Below, in pieces: positions 11,228 to 22,345 of a stretch of DNA of 64,000 bases. Every line of letters begins with the position of its first letter. The first letter of the stretch is position 1. This DNA comes from Drosophila miranda (lineage: Eukaryota; Arthropoda; Insecta; Diptera; Drosophilidae): NCBI RefSeq assembly GCF_003369915.1, contig NW_022881603.1, positions 43,074,624-43,138,623 on the forward strand, in the 5' to 3' direction. A program made the position numbers and the translations under genes. Below the pieces are notes generated by a model. The model had not been told where the DNA came from. It saw only the letters and a program-made list of their open reading frames with translations, and ran no database searches.

Positions 11228-11664
11228 ATGCCGGTGGATTGGTTTGGTTATGCATATGCTGCGACAGTTGCGGCGGGCGGCATCATGGGCTATGCAAAGG
11301 CAGGTGAGTGTTTTCGTCGGAAGAGCGCAGTTCTGCTACAACATTCGTTTTAATGGGCCATGTAATCCAACCTGCTTATCTCTTTGTCATTTTATTAGCA
11401 TCGATTCCTTCGCTTGGAGCTGGCCTTGCATTTGGAGCTCTACTCGGCTATGGAGCCCATCTAAATTCCCAGGATCAACCACGCCCCATGCTCCAGTTGG
11501 GCACGTCCCTGTTCTTGGCTGGGCTAATGGGTGCCCGCTGGAATCGTTCTGGAAAACTAATGCCTGCCGGCGTTGTCTGTATGATCTCCGTGGTTGCTCT
11601 AGTGCGAAACCTGGTGTCGTACAACCGCTACTTGCCGCTGCCTACAAGCTCTAAGGGCGCTTAA
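11228..11664 (+). CDS. TMEM14 family membrane protein, copy A
   Basis: Two exons, 11228..11303 and 11399..11664, with a 95-base GT/AG intron, giving 113 residues. Starts MPVDWFGYAYAATVAAGG and has about four hydrophobic helices rich in small residues (GGIMGYAKA, GAGLAFGALLGYGAH, LFLAGLMGARWNRSGKLMPAG, a terminal VVCMISVVALVRN). The TMEM14 signature R(x)NRSGKLMPAG is intact. TMEM14 proteins sit in mitochondrial or other inner membranes; vertebrate TMEM14C is linked to protoporphyrinogen import for haem synthesis. Length is typical. It differs from copy B in one residue near the C-terminus (Pro against Ser). Probably CG5532-like; the symbol is left open. Confidence 0.88.
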
Positions 11665-12037
11665 AGCGATCTAAGCTGGATTTCCAGATTGGTTGAAGGC
11701 ATAATTTAAATATTAATAATTTATTTCAAAATATACAAGCTTACATACAAGTCCCGAATTTTACGTACAGAATGGTTGGCCTAACAGAAATATAAATTAA
11801 ACAATGCAATTTGCTTGATTAAAATTAAAGAGTTCAACAAAGCAACCGTGCCATCGTTCTCATATTTTTGTTGAGTGCACACACACACGGAATGAAATGC
11901 AGCAAAGTATCAAAGTTGGTTTTGTTTGGAATACATATAATTACAGCCGGCAAATTTTCCGGTTGCCACAACGCTGAACTGAAGTCGAATCCAGAATTCG
12001 GCCCAAATCGAAGCCCCCCCATTCATTTCCCATTCTA
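11665..12037. other. Junction sequence between the two duplicated units
   Basis: AT-rich, non-coding. It follows the TMEM14 stop and reaches the point near 12,038 where PRELI similarity of copy B begins. It probably holds the TMEM14 3' UTR and the duplication breakpoint. Confidence 0.4.
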
Positions 12038-12521
12038 GAATGGCACGTGAGAAGCCAAACACTTGCGAGCTGATGTAGGCCCGACGAACGGCTAGTGTGC
12101 TTCCATCATTCTGCTCGGTGTAGGTAACGATTTCATCGACTCTCTAAAAATCAAAACATGTGATTTCACGTTCCCTTGCAAAAACTAGCAAGTTTACTTA
12201 CCATTATCTTCTTCATGCCCAGATTGCGGGTGAATGTGGTGAACGTCTTCGCAACCGGATCCAGCACCGAATCCTCAACAATCTTGACCGCCACATTGTT
12301 GTAGAACCGAGATCCCCATTTGGATTAGCCACCGGATTAGTCTTTGAAAGCAATCTCCGCGAGTATAACTTGCCATCCCGTACTTCCCGTTGGATAGTGT
12401 CTTCGGTGAGGACGTGTGAGCTGGAGGGATTCGGGTAGCGGTTCCAGTAAGCAACTACAACATTCTTCCAGCTGTAATCGAAGACTGCCTCAGTGCGGTA
12501 ACTGGACGCCGCGATGAACAT
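12038..12521 (-). pseudogene. prel: PRELI-domain gene fragment (prel-like), copy B, frameshifted and truncated
   Basis: Exon 1 runs from 12521 to 12202 and exon 2 from 12143 to about 12038, joined by a 58-base intron. The Trp codon that is TGA in copy A is TGG here. A 5-base insertion after SKTNPV (GGCTAATCCAAATGGG against GCCCAAATGGG) shifts the frame, so exon 1 no longer reads into the conserved C-terminal half. Exon 2 keeps [26 protein letters not shown] and then departs from the family, so the C-terminal third is lost. It shares the divergent promoter region with TMEM14 copy B, from which it is now separated by the 38-kb insertion. Confidence 0.75.
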
Positions 12522-12745
12522 GACGGCGGCAATCAACTGATAAGCCCGCTCGTCAGCGCGTGCCTTACCGAAAACAAAAGTGAATTCCTCACCAATTCAC
12601 GCCGGACTGCGTCCCTGAACTAAAATAAAGAGACAAAAAGAGAAAATCAATTGCAATCGCATGTTTCAGATATAAATAGCAATCGGCAAATTGACAATTG
12701 CCTCTAGCATCGGGACCTACCAGCCTTTAACCTTTGGTGTGTGCA
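12191..12745 (+). repeat. Segmental duplication, copy B, left part
   Basis: Matches copy A from 10,011 up to GGTGTGTGCA, where the gypsy LTR begins. The continuation is at 51,216. Confidence 0.85.
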
Positions 12746-13241
12746 AGTTAACGTACCCAATTCTATTGAGCTCTTATACGAGTTGTAAACAATCTTTGGC
12801 TTTCCAAAACGAAAACAATTTCAATCTTGGGCCTCCGCCTAATTGATTTCTAAGATGTACAATCTCAATGGCTCCCGCCACAATCCCAATCTTTGACACT
12901 CGCCTAAATGGAAAACCAATGTTTGCCCACACCCGACTTCTCATAAACAATCTCACACCCCAGTTCTCTCTTTGGATGACGAAATCCAATACTCGGGATG
13001 GCGAAATCAATTGAAATGTTTATAGAAAAACTATTCCCGAAAGGGATCGACGATGCAAAGATCAAAAAGTTCAAGTCAGTCTTGATCCAGAAGCGACACC
13101 GAAAAGTCGAGCTAAAAACTAAAATCGCGCAAACCCTTTCTCCGGAGTCCTTTGTGACCCTCAACTTAAATCTGTATCTGTAAACTTAGAAGTTAAATAA
13201 AAACTTTTTAAAAACGCAATCCGCTACCTCAGTTATTTAAT
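12746..13241 (+). repeat. G1 5' LTR
   Basis: Starts AGTTAACGTACCC and ends CAGTTATTTAAT. Relative to the 3' LTR it lacks 34 bases after CTCACACCC and has about nine substitutions. AATAAA occurs near the end (~13197). Confidence 0.9.
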
Positions 13242-13259
13242 TGGCGCCCAACGTGGGGC
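13242..13259 (+). promoter_or_regulatory. G1 primer-binding site, tRNA-Lys type
   Basis: TGGCGCCCAACGTGGGGC directly after the LTR is complementary to the 3' end of fly tRNA-Lys as I know it (GCCCCACGTTGGGCG plus CCA), the primer used by gypsy-type elements. Confidence 0.8.
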
Positions 13260-13467
13260 GACGTTGTATAAAAAGCACCGAATAATAAAAGTGTTGCGTC
13301 GTGCCGAAACCCGAAGGACAATTAATTAATGGAATAAATCCTTCAATATAAAAACGCGGAGTGACTGTGAGATATAAGATAAGAAAAAGTGAGATAAAAA
13401 GGAAACAAACCGGAGCTTAGGGTGTGCAAAAATAAATACAAGAAAAGCTAATCAAGACAATTCAAAA

Positions 13468-14602
13468 CGAGGTGGAACGTTGTGAGTTGCTGCGGACACC
13501 GCAACTCTACAGTTATACCCGATACTAAGTCAGTATGGCGCTCCTGCGGCAGACGCCGCTAATATTGAACCACACGACAAAGAGTGCGTGCGAGAGAGAC
13601 AGAAAATCAGTCTGAGCGTGACGTCGGGCGCTGCGTAGCCAGTGCAAATTGATTTGTTCCTTTTGGCTATAAAAATGATCCGATCTGATCCAGATTCCGC
13701 AGTCTGATAGATATGAACATTATCTATGATTCTGCATTTTTAGTTTTCTCGAATCTGCAATATTGTGGATGCAACAGATTTTCGTTCTTTGTGGGGGCGG
13801 AAGGGGGAGAGGCCAAATTCTGAGATATACGTTTTATAGTGAGATCTAACAGAAGTGCGGATACCAAATTTGGTTACTCTAGCCTTAATAGTCTCTGAGA
13901 TTTGTGGATGCCCCAGATTTTCGTCCTTTGCGGGGCGGAAGGGGGTGTGGCGAAATTTGGACACGAAACGGTGAAGGTCCGATATCACAGGAGTGTGGAT
14001 ACCAAATTTGGTTGCTCTGGCTCTTATAGGTTCTGAGATCCTTGAACTCAATTTTTGCAATTGGCAAAACCGACTATGAAACCTGTGTGTTAGAGAGAGA
14101 CAGAGCGAGAAAGAATGAAATTGTTTTCTTGATTCTGGCTATAATCATTATACGATCTGGTTCAGATTTTGCACTGTAGAAGATATGGTCATCCTCACCG
14201 ATTCTGCGTTTTTGGTTTTATCGTATCTTTAAAAATGTGGATGCCACAGATTTTCGTCCTTTGTGGGGGCGGAAGTGGGCGGGGCGAAGTTTTGAAATAT
14301 TTTTGTAGCAGTGACATATCACAGAAGTCTGGATCCAAAACATCGTTGCTCTAGCTCTTATAGTCTTTGAGTACTAGGCGCTGAAGGGGACGGACGGAGG
14401 GACGGACGGACGGACGGACGGACGGACGGACGGACGGACGGACAGACGGACAGACAGACAGGGCTCAATCGACTCGGCTATTGATGCTGATCAAGAATAT
14501 ATATACTTTATGGGGTCGGAAACGATTCCTTCTGGACGTTACACACATCCACTTTTACCACAAATCTAATATACCCCAATACTCATTTTGAGTATCGGGT
14601 AT
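13468..14602 (-). mobile_element. Helitron H1 (DINE-1/INE-1 type, obscura-group form)
   Basis: About 1.1 kb, non-coding, inserted in the G1 leader. The left end reads ACGAGGTGGAACGTTGTGAG. It has a hairpin GAGTTG...CAACTC, a GACG/GACA microsatellite at ~14395-14460 and the INE-1 core (GATCAAGAATATATATACTT). The right end is the complement of TATACCCGATACTC. Helitrons are rolling-circle elements with no terminal repeats or target duplication; this non-autonomous class encodes nothing. Confidence 0.85.
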
Positions 14603-14738
14603 AAATACAAAAAAACCAAAAAAAACCACAATCCTTAAACAAAACCAATCAAAACAAAACACAAAGAAAGTGAAACTATCAGCTAAACCAAAGAAGGAAG
14701 ACCCCCAAAAGACCCAGTTAAACAACAAAGAAATTTAC

Positions 14739-14814
14739 GAAGGAAGACCCGTTCGAAGATCTGTCAGCCAAATCAAGAAGGAAGACCCGTTCGAAGATCT
14801 GTCAGCCAAACCAA
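14739..14814 (+). repeat. Two tandem 38-bp repeats in the G1 leader
   Basis: GAAGGAAGACCCGTTCGAAG-type units at 14739..14776 and 14777..14814 differ at one base, with a partial third unit after them and a diverged one before. They lie between the primer site and gag. Confidence 0.8.
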
Positions 14815-14940
14815 GAAGGAAGGCCCTAAGAAGGACGACCCCTACCGGATAGTTCGTGAGCGAAAGTTGTAGTACTAATTATATAAGTTCAATTAGGTTT
14901 AAGCCCAGCGGTGGTCAAGAATATAAAAACAAACATATAA

Positions 14941-16822
14941 GACAAATTTAAGGTGGATCAACTAACTTTAGAGTTTGGAAAACTAAAAATGATTAACTCA
15001 CAAACAAGGACCGAGCTCACTGCAGATCTGGTCAAACAATTGATAGCACTTCAAATTTCACAAGTACAGGAGCAAATAGTAAATTTGAAACAACAAATAG
15101 AAACTAAATCCGATCAGGTATTAGATTATCAGGCAGAAACAATAGACGAGACAATAAAAGATGACACCACATTAAAGGTAATAGAATCCCTACCAATTTT
15201 CAATGGTGGATTGAACCAATACGTAGGATGGAGGGAAGCTGCAGAAACTGCAGTGAAATTATATAAAAAAGGAAGTAAGCAATATTATATTGCCTTAACA
15301 ATTTTAAGAAACAAATTAACAGGACCAGCACATGACGCACTGACCAACCACGGGACAGTTTTAAATTTTGATGCCATACTTTCACGACTTGACTTTGTTT
15401 ACAGTGACAAGAGACCAATTTACATAATAGAACAGGAGTTAAGCGTTCTCCGACAAGGGAACCTTTCAATAATAGATTTCTATAACGAGGTTAACAAGAA
15501 AATGACCTTGTTAATAAATAAGACAATAATGACTCACGGAAAGGACAGTGAAATCACAAAAGAATCAAATAAAACGAGGGGGAACGTTGTGAGTTGCTGC
15601 GGACACCGCAACTCTACAGTTATACCCGATACTAAGTCAGTATGGCTCTCCTCCGGCAGACGCTGCTAATATTAAACGACACGACAAAGAGTTGCGTAGC
15701 CAGTGCAAATTGATTTGTTCCTTTTGGCTATAAAAATTATCTGATCTGGTCCAGATTCAGCAATCTGATAGATATGGTCGTTATCTATGATTCTGCGTTT
15801 TTAGTTTTCTCGAATGTGCAATATTGTGGATGCAACAGATTTTCGTCCTTTGTGTGGGCGGAAGGGGGTGGGGCTAAATTCTGAGATATACGTTTTATAG
15901 TGAGATCTAACAGAAGTGCGGATACCAAATTTGGTTACTCTAGCCTTAATAGTCTCTGAGATTTGTGGATGCCCCAGATTTTCGTCCTTTGCGGGGGCGG
16001 AAGGGGGTGTGGCGAAATTTGGACACGAAACGGTCAAGGTCCGATATCACAGGAGTGTGGATACCAAATTTGGTTGCTCTGGCTCTTATAGGCTCTGAGA
16101 TCCTTGAACTCATATTTTGCAATTGGCAAAACCGACCATGAAACCTGTGTGTTAGAGAGAGAGACAGAGCGAGAAAGAATGAAATTGTTTTCTTGATTCT
16201 GGCTATAATCATTATACTATCTGGTCCAGATTTTGCACTGTAGAAGATATGGTCATCCTCACCGATTCTGCGTTTTTGGTTTTATCGTATCTTTAAAAAT
16301 GTGGATGCCACAGATTTTCGTCCTTTGTAGGGGCGGAAGTGGGCGGGGCGAAGTTTTGAAATATTTTTGTAGCAGTGACATATCCCCGAAGTCTGGATAC
16401 AAAACATCGTTGCTCTAGCTCTTATAGTCTTTGAGCACTAGGCGCTGAAGGGGACGGACAGACGGACAGACAGACATGGCTCAATCGACTCGGCTATTGA
16501 TGCTGATCAAGAATATATATACTTTATGGGGTCGGAAACGATTCTTTCTGGACGTTACACACATCCACTTTTACCACAAATCTAATATACCCCAATACTC
16601 ATTTTGAGTATCGGGTATAAAAAATAGAGACAATGCCTCACGCATTTTTGTCACTGGCCTAAACGGCGGCATTGCAGAAATCCTATTTTCATTGAATCCC
16701 CCAGATTTACCGAATGCCTTGGCAAAGGTACAGGAATTGCAATAAAATAACATTCGGGCCCAATTTGCCTACCAATTCAGTGGCCCCAGAAATTCAGGGA
16801 ATAATAATTACAATACATTAAG
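14941..16822 (+). pseudogene. G1 gag, broken
   Basis: An open frame from 14941 to 15573 contains an errantivirus-type Gag with an N-terminal helical region and capsid-like motifs (LPIFNGG, GPAHDAL, FYNEVNKK). No ATG starts the frame; the likely start position now reads GTG (14953). Helitron H2 interrupts it at 15574, and Gag-like sequence resumes at 16621..16822 (NASRIFVTGLNGG, PPDLPNALAKVQELQ). The rest of Gag is missing between 16822 and the protease at 20571, replaced by the BEL fragment P1 and Helitron H3. Confidence 0.75.
15574..16620 (-). mobile_element. Helitron H2
   Basis: Same family and orientation as H1, inserted in G1 gag. The left end is CGAGGGGGAACG; the right end is the subterminal palindrome CTCATTTTGAGTATCGGGTATA. 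It lacks the block with GAGAGAGACAGAAAATCAG found after the left end of most other copies, which makes it ~90 bases shorter. Confidence 0.85.
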
Positions 16823-17194
16823 TGTGGAAATAATGTTTTTTATCCCCAATCGGCCGACTAATTATTTCGAATTAAATAAAACTCGCCGCAGAAATAAAAT
16901 TACGATATGTTCTTTAATGCGTGACATCCAAATTGCAAGTGTGGCTTGCCTGCCCTTTACATTGCCGCTCCGATCGCTAAGCGCAGCTTCGCTCGGCTGA
17001 CGTCGGTAGGCAGACGCAAAGCGGAGATAGCGAAGAGCGAGCTGGCAGAGAGCGTTTAGCAGGGCAAGCACGCGCAAAGCTTTAACAAACAAATGAGTGA
17101 CATAGACATAAGTAACAAACAAAATAAGCGGCTGAGGGCCAAGAATTAGGTGCTATTTGGCAAGCAGCTAATCGGCTGGGTTCTGCTCCGAACA
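16823..17194 (-). repeat. P1 3' LTR
   Basis: Begins TGTGGAAATAATG and ends GCTCCGAACA. Near-identical to the P2 LTRs. Confidence 0.85.
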
Positions 17195-19450
17195 TTCACC
17201 CCCCGTTGGAAGGCAAAAGCTTTCAACAGATCCATCCTGAAGGGGCAGAACCGCTATTTTTCCAACGGCCCTCTTGAAAAGGCCCCTTTGAGTGCGGATG
17301 ACGGCTACTCTGATGGTTCCATCTTTTCCTGGGATTACGCTCTCATTGCGGCCAAGCGGCCACCTTAATGGTGGCAGCGTTTCCTCCTTGATCATGACGA
17401 GCGCTCCTAGCTTGATGTTTGGAGACGATGACCGCCACTTGCTCCGCTTCTGAAGAATCGAAAGATACGCCGTGCTCCATTTTCTCCAAAACGCCTGCTT
17501 CATTTGACACAGCCGCTGCCATCGACTAAGTAGGTTGACCCGGAGATGCGCCACATCTGGCTCGTCGAATGCAGCTTTCGGGGCTCCATTGAGAAAGTGG
17601 TTTGGCACATCTAGATCATCGGGATGTTCCCTCAGCACTGGCTTCAAACGAAAGCATCTAACACAATTGCGAATGATTCCCGCAACATATTTGCGTCCAC
17701 CAATAGGCCAGAATTTTTGCCGAAGCAGTCCGAGCAATCCTTGAGCTCCTGCGTGGAGAAACCTTTCGTGAAAGAAGATAATAATAGAGACAGTGACAGG
17801 ATGTCCCTTAGGAAGCAGGATCGGGTGCTTCGCGTCGTAGTCCAATTCGGCATTTTGGAGGCGGCCTCCAACACGCAGCAATCCAAAGCTATCCAGAAAT
17901 GGATTCAGTGAGGCCATCGTGCTTTTTGGGGGTAGGGCCTGTTTGCTGGCGAGGGCCCTTATCTCTTCCGAAAATTGTTGCTGCTGTATTGCCCTTATGA
18001 GCAAATGCGTACCATTTTTGATGTCGATTACGGTAAGTTGACCCTTCGACCGCGCTATGCCTTTGTCCTTGAGAATGTAGAATCGATATATGTAAGCAAA
18101 GACGCGCTGCATGGATCCGAATGAGTTTTGAAATTTGCAATCGTACGATACATCCCTTTCGTTTGAAACAACCAATGCTGCATGACGACGTTCTGGTACA
18201 TCGGTCGGCAATTTCAAGCCTGCAGGCCACTCTGAGCTCTCAAGACGCAAGAATGGTGGTCCAGAGATCCAAAGGCTGCTATCCATTAGTTCAGCGGGCG
18301 TGGATCCACGTGATATGATGTCGGCAGTATTCAACTTTGGGGGCACGTGATGCCAAGTCATTCCAGCGGTGAGCTCCTGAATCCGCTGAACTCGATTAGA
18401 AACAAATATATTAAAATTCAATGGTGATTCTCGAATCCAGGCAAGGGCTATGGACGAATCCGACCAGCAATGTATTTGGCATGGAGCTGATAATCCCTTA
18501 ACTATGGTGGACACTAGTTCGGCTAATACGAGGGCAGCGGATAGCTCAAGCTTGGGGATAGTCATACTTTTCAAGGGCGCGACTCTGGATTTAGAGCATG
18601 AGAGATGACTTTGCACAATGCCAAGAGCTTCCGAACGCATGTATACACAGGCGCCATATGCTGCTTGGCTCGCATCACAAAACGCGTGCATTTCTAATCT
18701 GGCTTGCTGCCGAAGCACGTAACGTGGAAACTTAAAGTTTTTAACCATCGACAACTGCGAAGTCAGCTCAATCCAAGTCGTATGTAGATCCTGGGGCAGG
18801 CTTTCGTCCCAATTCAACTTTAGGCTTTCGTTCCATAGCGACTGCATAAATATTTTAGTTTTTGTGATGATGGGAGAGATGAGCCCTAGAGGATCGTAGA
18901 ACCTAGCTAGTGTAGACAGGACCGAACGCTTCGATATTGGGCCTGCAGCGGTTCCGACGTGAGCGAAGCTAAACAGAAGATTGTCCGTGGTGGGATCCCA
19001 AACTAGACCAAGCGCCTTGGTTACTTCAGTCCCGTCATGAAAGGTAAGGAACTTTTCGCGATCCGCCTCCGATACGCCTTCCAAAGCAGCGGGTTCATTG
19101 GAACACCATTTACGTATGGGAAAACATCCTTTCGAAAGTAGCTCCTTTACCTGCTGACGAATCTTGATGACAGAATCAATGCTGTCCCCTCCAGATATGA
19201 GATCATCGATATAGAAATCTCTTCGAACAACATCAGCTCCAAGCGGAAAACGCAACTCTTCATCATTTGCCAATTGATGCATAGCACGAATTGCTAAGAA
19301 AGCGGCAGGTTTGGTTCCGTAAGTAACAGTCTCCAACTTGAACACCTGAATCTCCTCCTTCGGGTCATTCCGCCATAGGATGCACTGCACGTTCGTATCG
19401 GGATGGGAAACGCGTACACAGCGTAACATTTTGCAGATATCGCCACACAA
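17168..19450 (-). pseudogene. P1 partial pol, 760-codon open frame with integrase core deleted
   Basis: One unbroken frame contains the second half of a BEL/Pao reverse transcriptase (palm motif FYIDD, the Pao form of YxDD), RNase H (HAFCDASQAAYGA; later CWSDSS), the integrase zinc region (HAGAQGLLGLLRQ, CVRCFRLKP) and the integrase C-terminal part (W..RS.W). The catalytic core between RLKPVLREH and PDDLDVPNHF is missing in frame, including the D-D-E residues. The start of pol is lost at the H3 boundary. It is open but cannot make a working integrase. Confidence 0.8.
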
Positions 19451-19461
19451 GGCGACTTTAA

Positions 19462-20570
19462 ACGAGGGGGAACGTTGTGAGTTGCTGCGGACAGCGCAAC
19501 TCTACGGTTATACCCGATACTAAGTCAGTATGGCTCTCCTCCGGCAGACGCCGCTAATATTAAACGACACGACAAAGAGTGCGTGCGAGAGAGACAGAAA
19601 ATCAGTCTGAGCGTGACGTCGGGCGTTGCGTAGCCACTGCAAATTGATTTGTTCCTATTGGCTATAAAAATGATCTGATCTGATCCAGATTCAGCAATCT
19701 GATAGATATGGTCATTATCTATGATTCTGCGTTTTTAGTTTTCTCGAAAGTGCAATATTGTGGATGCAACAGATTTTCGTTTTTTGTGTGGGCGGAAGGG
19801 GGTGGGGCGAAATTTTGAGATACACGTTTTATAGTGAGATCTAACAGGAGTGCGGATATCAAATTTGGTTACTCTAGCCTTAATAGTCTCTGCGATTTTT
19901 GAATATCCCCAGATTTTCGTCCTTTGCGGGGGCGAAAGAGGTGTGTGGCGAAATTTTGAAACAAACTCGTCTCGGTCCGATATATTAGGAGTGTGGATAC
20001 CAAATTTGGTTGCTCTAGCTTTTGTAGTCTCTGAGATCTAGGCGCTAATGTTTTACTCTAAGCAAAGCCGCCTATGCTACGTGTGTGTTAGAGAGAGACA
20101 GGGCGAGAAAAAATGAAATTGTTTTCTTGATGCTGGCTATAATAATAATACGATCCAATTCAGATTCCGCAGTCTTAAAGATATGATCATTTTCTACAAC
20201 TCTACGTCTTTGGTTTTCTCATATCTTTAAAATTGTGGATGCCACAGATTTTCGTCCTTTGTGGGGGCGGAAGTGGGCGGGGGGAAGTTTTGAAATATTT
20301 TTGTAGCAGTGACATATCACAGAAGTCTGGATCCAAAACATCGTTGCTCTAGCTCTTATAGTCTTTGAGCACTAGGCGCTGAAGGGGACGGACAGACGGA
20401 CAGACGGACGGACGGACAGACAGACAGGGCTCAATCGACTCGGCTATTGATGCTGATCAATAATATATATACTTTATGGGGTCGGAAACGATTCCTTCTG
20501 GACGTTACACACATCCACTTTTACCACAAATCTAATATACCCCAATACTCATTTTGAGTATCGGGTATAA
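19462..20570 (-). mobile_element. Helitron H3
   Basis: About 1.1 kb, same family and orientation as H1. It sits exactly between the truncated P1 pol and the G1 protease, so the deletion that removed the rest of P1 and gag ends at or under this Helitron. GACG-rich microsatellite at ~20390-20430. Confidence 0.85.
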
Positions 20571-21973
20571 AAATAAACAGAGAATTAAAAGTTTTGATAG
20601 ATACGGGAGCAACTTCCTGTTATATAAAAAAGGGAATTTACGAAAATAAAAAAGAATTATCAATTTATAAGAAAGTTGCTACAGTAAATGGGTTTTCAAT
20701 AACTAAATATTTCCATAATATAACTATTTTCAACACAAAACAAGTGTTTTACGAAATAGATGGAATGGAGGCAGATTTACTAATAGGATTTAACCTATTA
20801 AAGAAAATCGGAGCTGTTATTGATACAGGAAAGGGGACTTTAAGTTATAAAGACAATGAAGAGAAACTAATATATGACGAGGTCCTTTCTTTAAACAAAT
20901 TAACCTTTATAGAAGGAAAAACCATCCTTCCATTGAAGGAATGTATAATAAAAAAATATTTTGAAGAAGAAAAAGAAATGAAAAGTGATTCAGTAAAGGT
21001 AGAAAGAAGTTTATATAGCTTGGGATCAAAAAATCCTGAGCACGCCGACGAAGAATTATCCGTCAATAGTTTGGGATTCAAATATCCTGAACCCGCCGTC
21101 GTTGAATTATCCGACACTAAAAGTTTGAATAGTTTGGGATTAAAGAATCCTGAACACGCCGTCGTTGAATTATCCGACAATGAACAATTTAAAAGTTTGG
21201 GATGCAAAAATCCTGAACGCGCCGTCGTAGAAATATCCGACATACAAAGTTATGCAAATTCTGAATTGAAAAAAAAATGAAATTGTATAACACAATAACC
21301 TACAAAGAAGACAATTTAGAAAATCTCAGAGAGAAAATGGTATCGAAGAAGACCATGCCAATATAAATTTACAGTTACCGTTCAGAACGGATATAAAAGG
21401 AGAGATTAACACTGAACATGATAGACCGGTATATGGCAAACAGTATCCATACGCTTATTCGGTTAACGATTTCGTTAATAACGAAATAAGTAAAATGTTA
21501 GATGAAGGTATAATCAGACCTAATAAAAGCCCATATAATTCACCGGTAATAGTAGTACCAAAGAAGGGAGTAAATGAGGACGGAACTCCTAAGTATAGAT
21601 TAGTAATAGACTTGAAGAAACTTAATGAAAACACCATACCGGGTAGATACCCTATGCAAGATCCTTCAGTAATCCTTGCCAATTTAGGTAAGGCAAAGTA
21701 TTTCTCGGCCATTGATTTAGAGTCAGGTTTCTATCAGATTTTAATGAGGGAATCAGATATTGAAAAAACATCTTTTTCCATAAATAACGGCAAATATGAA
21801 TTTCTAAGAATTCCTATGGGATTGACAAACGCTCCCAGGATTTTCCAAAGGGCAATGGACGATATACTTAGAGAACAAGTTGGGAAAACTTGTCACGTCT
21901 ATATGGACGATATAATAATATTTTCAAAAACTATAGAACAACATTATAAAGATCTAATTCATATAATACAGAT
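20571..21973 (+). pseudogene. G1 pol, N-terminal part: protease and reverse transcriptase
   Basis: Aspartic protease with LIDTGATSCYI near 20596 and the second-strand motif LLIGFNLL. Then, in the same frame, four copies of a ~20-residue repeat (21019..21243) up to a stop at 21280. The RT is in another frame, open across 21495..21970, with fingers (DEGIIRPNKSPYNSP), VIDLKKLNE, and the palm box YMDD near 21903. A frameshift near 21345 separates the two. BEL element P2 cuts the frame at 21973. Confidence 0.8.
21019..21243 (+). repeat. Four imperfect coding repeats between protease and RT of G1
   Basis: Units of 57-66 bases, each encoding a version of SLGxKNPExAVVELSD. The copies differ mainly in the linker and at a few codons, and all stay in frame. 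No such repeat is part of the gypsy Pol linker as I know it. Confidence 0.8.
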
Positions 21974-22345
21974 TGTGGAGATAATGTTTTTTATCCCCAA
22001 TCGGCCGACTAATTATTTCGAATTAAATAAAACTCGGCGCAGAAATAAAATTACGATATGTTCTTTAATGCGTGACATCCAAACTGCAAGTGTGGCTTGC
22101 CTGCCCTTTACATTGCCGCTCCGATCGCTAAGCGCAGCTTCGCTCGGCTGACGTCGGTAGGCAGACGCAAAGCGGAGATAGCGAAGAGCGAGCTGGCAGA
22201 GAGCGTTTAGCAGGGCAAGCAAGCGCAGAGCTTTAACAAACAAGTGAGTGACATAGACATAAGTAACAAACAAAATAAGCGGCTGAGGGCCAAGAATTAG
22301 GTGCTATTTGGCAAGCAGCTAGTCGGCTGGGTTCTGCTCCGAACA
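21974..22345 (-). repeat. P2 3' LTR
   Basis: TGTGGAGATAATG...CTCCGAACA, 372 bp. Confidence 0.88.

Larger units (their letters stand above)
10011..11693 (+). repeat. Segmental duplication, copy A
   Basis: Near-identical to 12,191..12,745 plus 51,216..52,346, which is copy B split by the gypsy insertion. Left edge near AGTTTACTTACCATTATC; right edge shortly after the TMEM14 stop, where the copies part after TTTCCAG. It holds a PRELI fragment (-), an unknown ORF (-) and TMEM14 (+). Copy B keeps one more PRELI exon on its left. Confidence 0.85.
16823..19461 (-). mobile_element. BEL/Pao element P1, 5'-truncated
   Basis: Inserted in G1 gag, opposite strand. It keeps its 3' LTR (16823..17194, TGT...ACA, 372 bp) and the 3' half of pol. 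The sequence stops inside the RT domain at 19461, where Helitron H3 begins. The 5' LTR, gag and protease are absent. It is closely related to P2. Confidence 0.85.

Noticed and set aside
14395..14460. Regular GACG/GACA repeats that look array-like
   Set aside because: Simple microsatellite inside each Helitron, with no spacers; not a CRISPR array, and the genome is eukaryotic.
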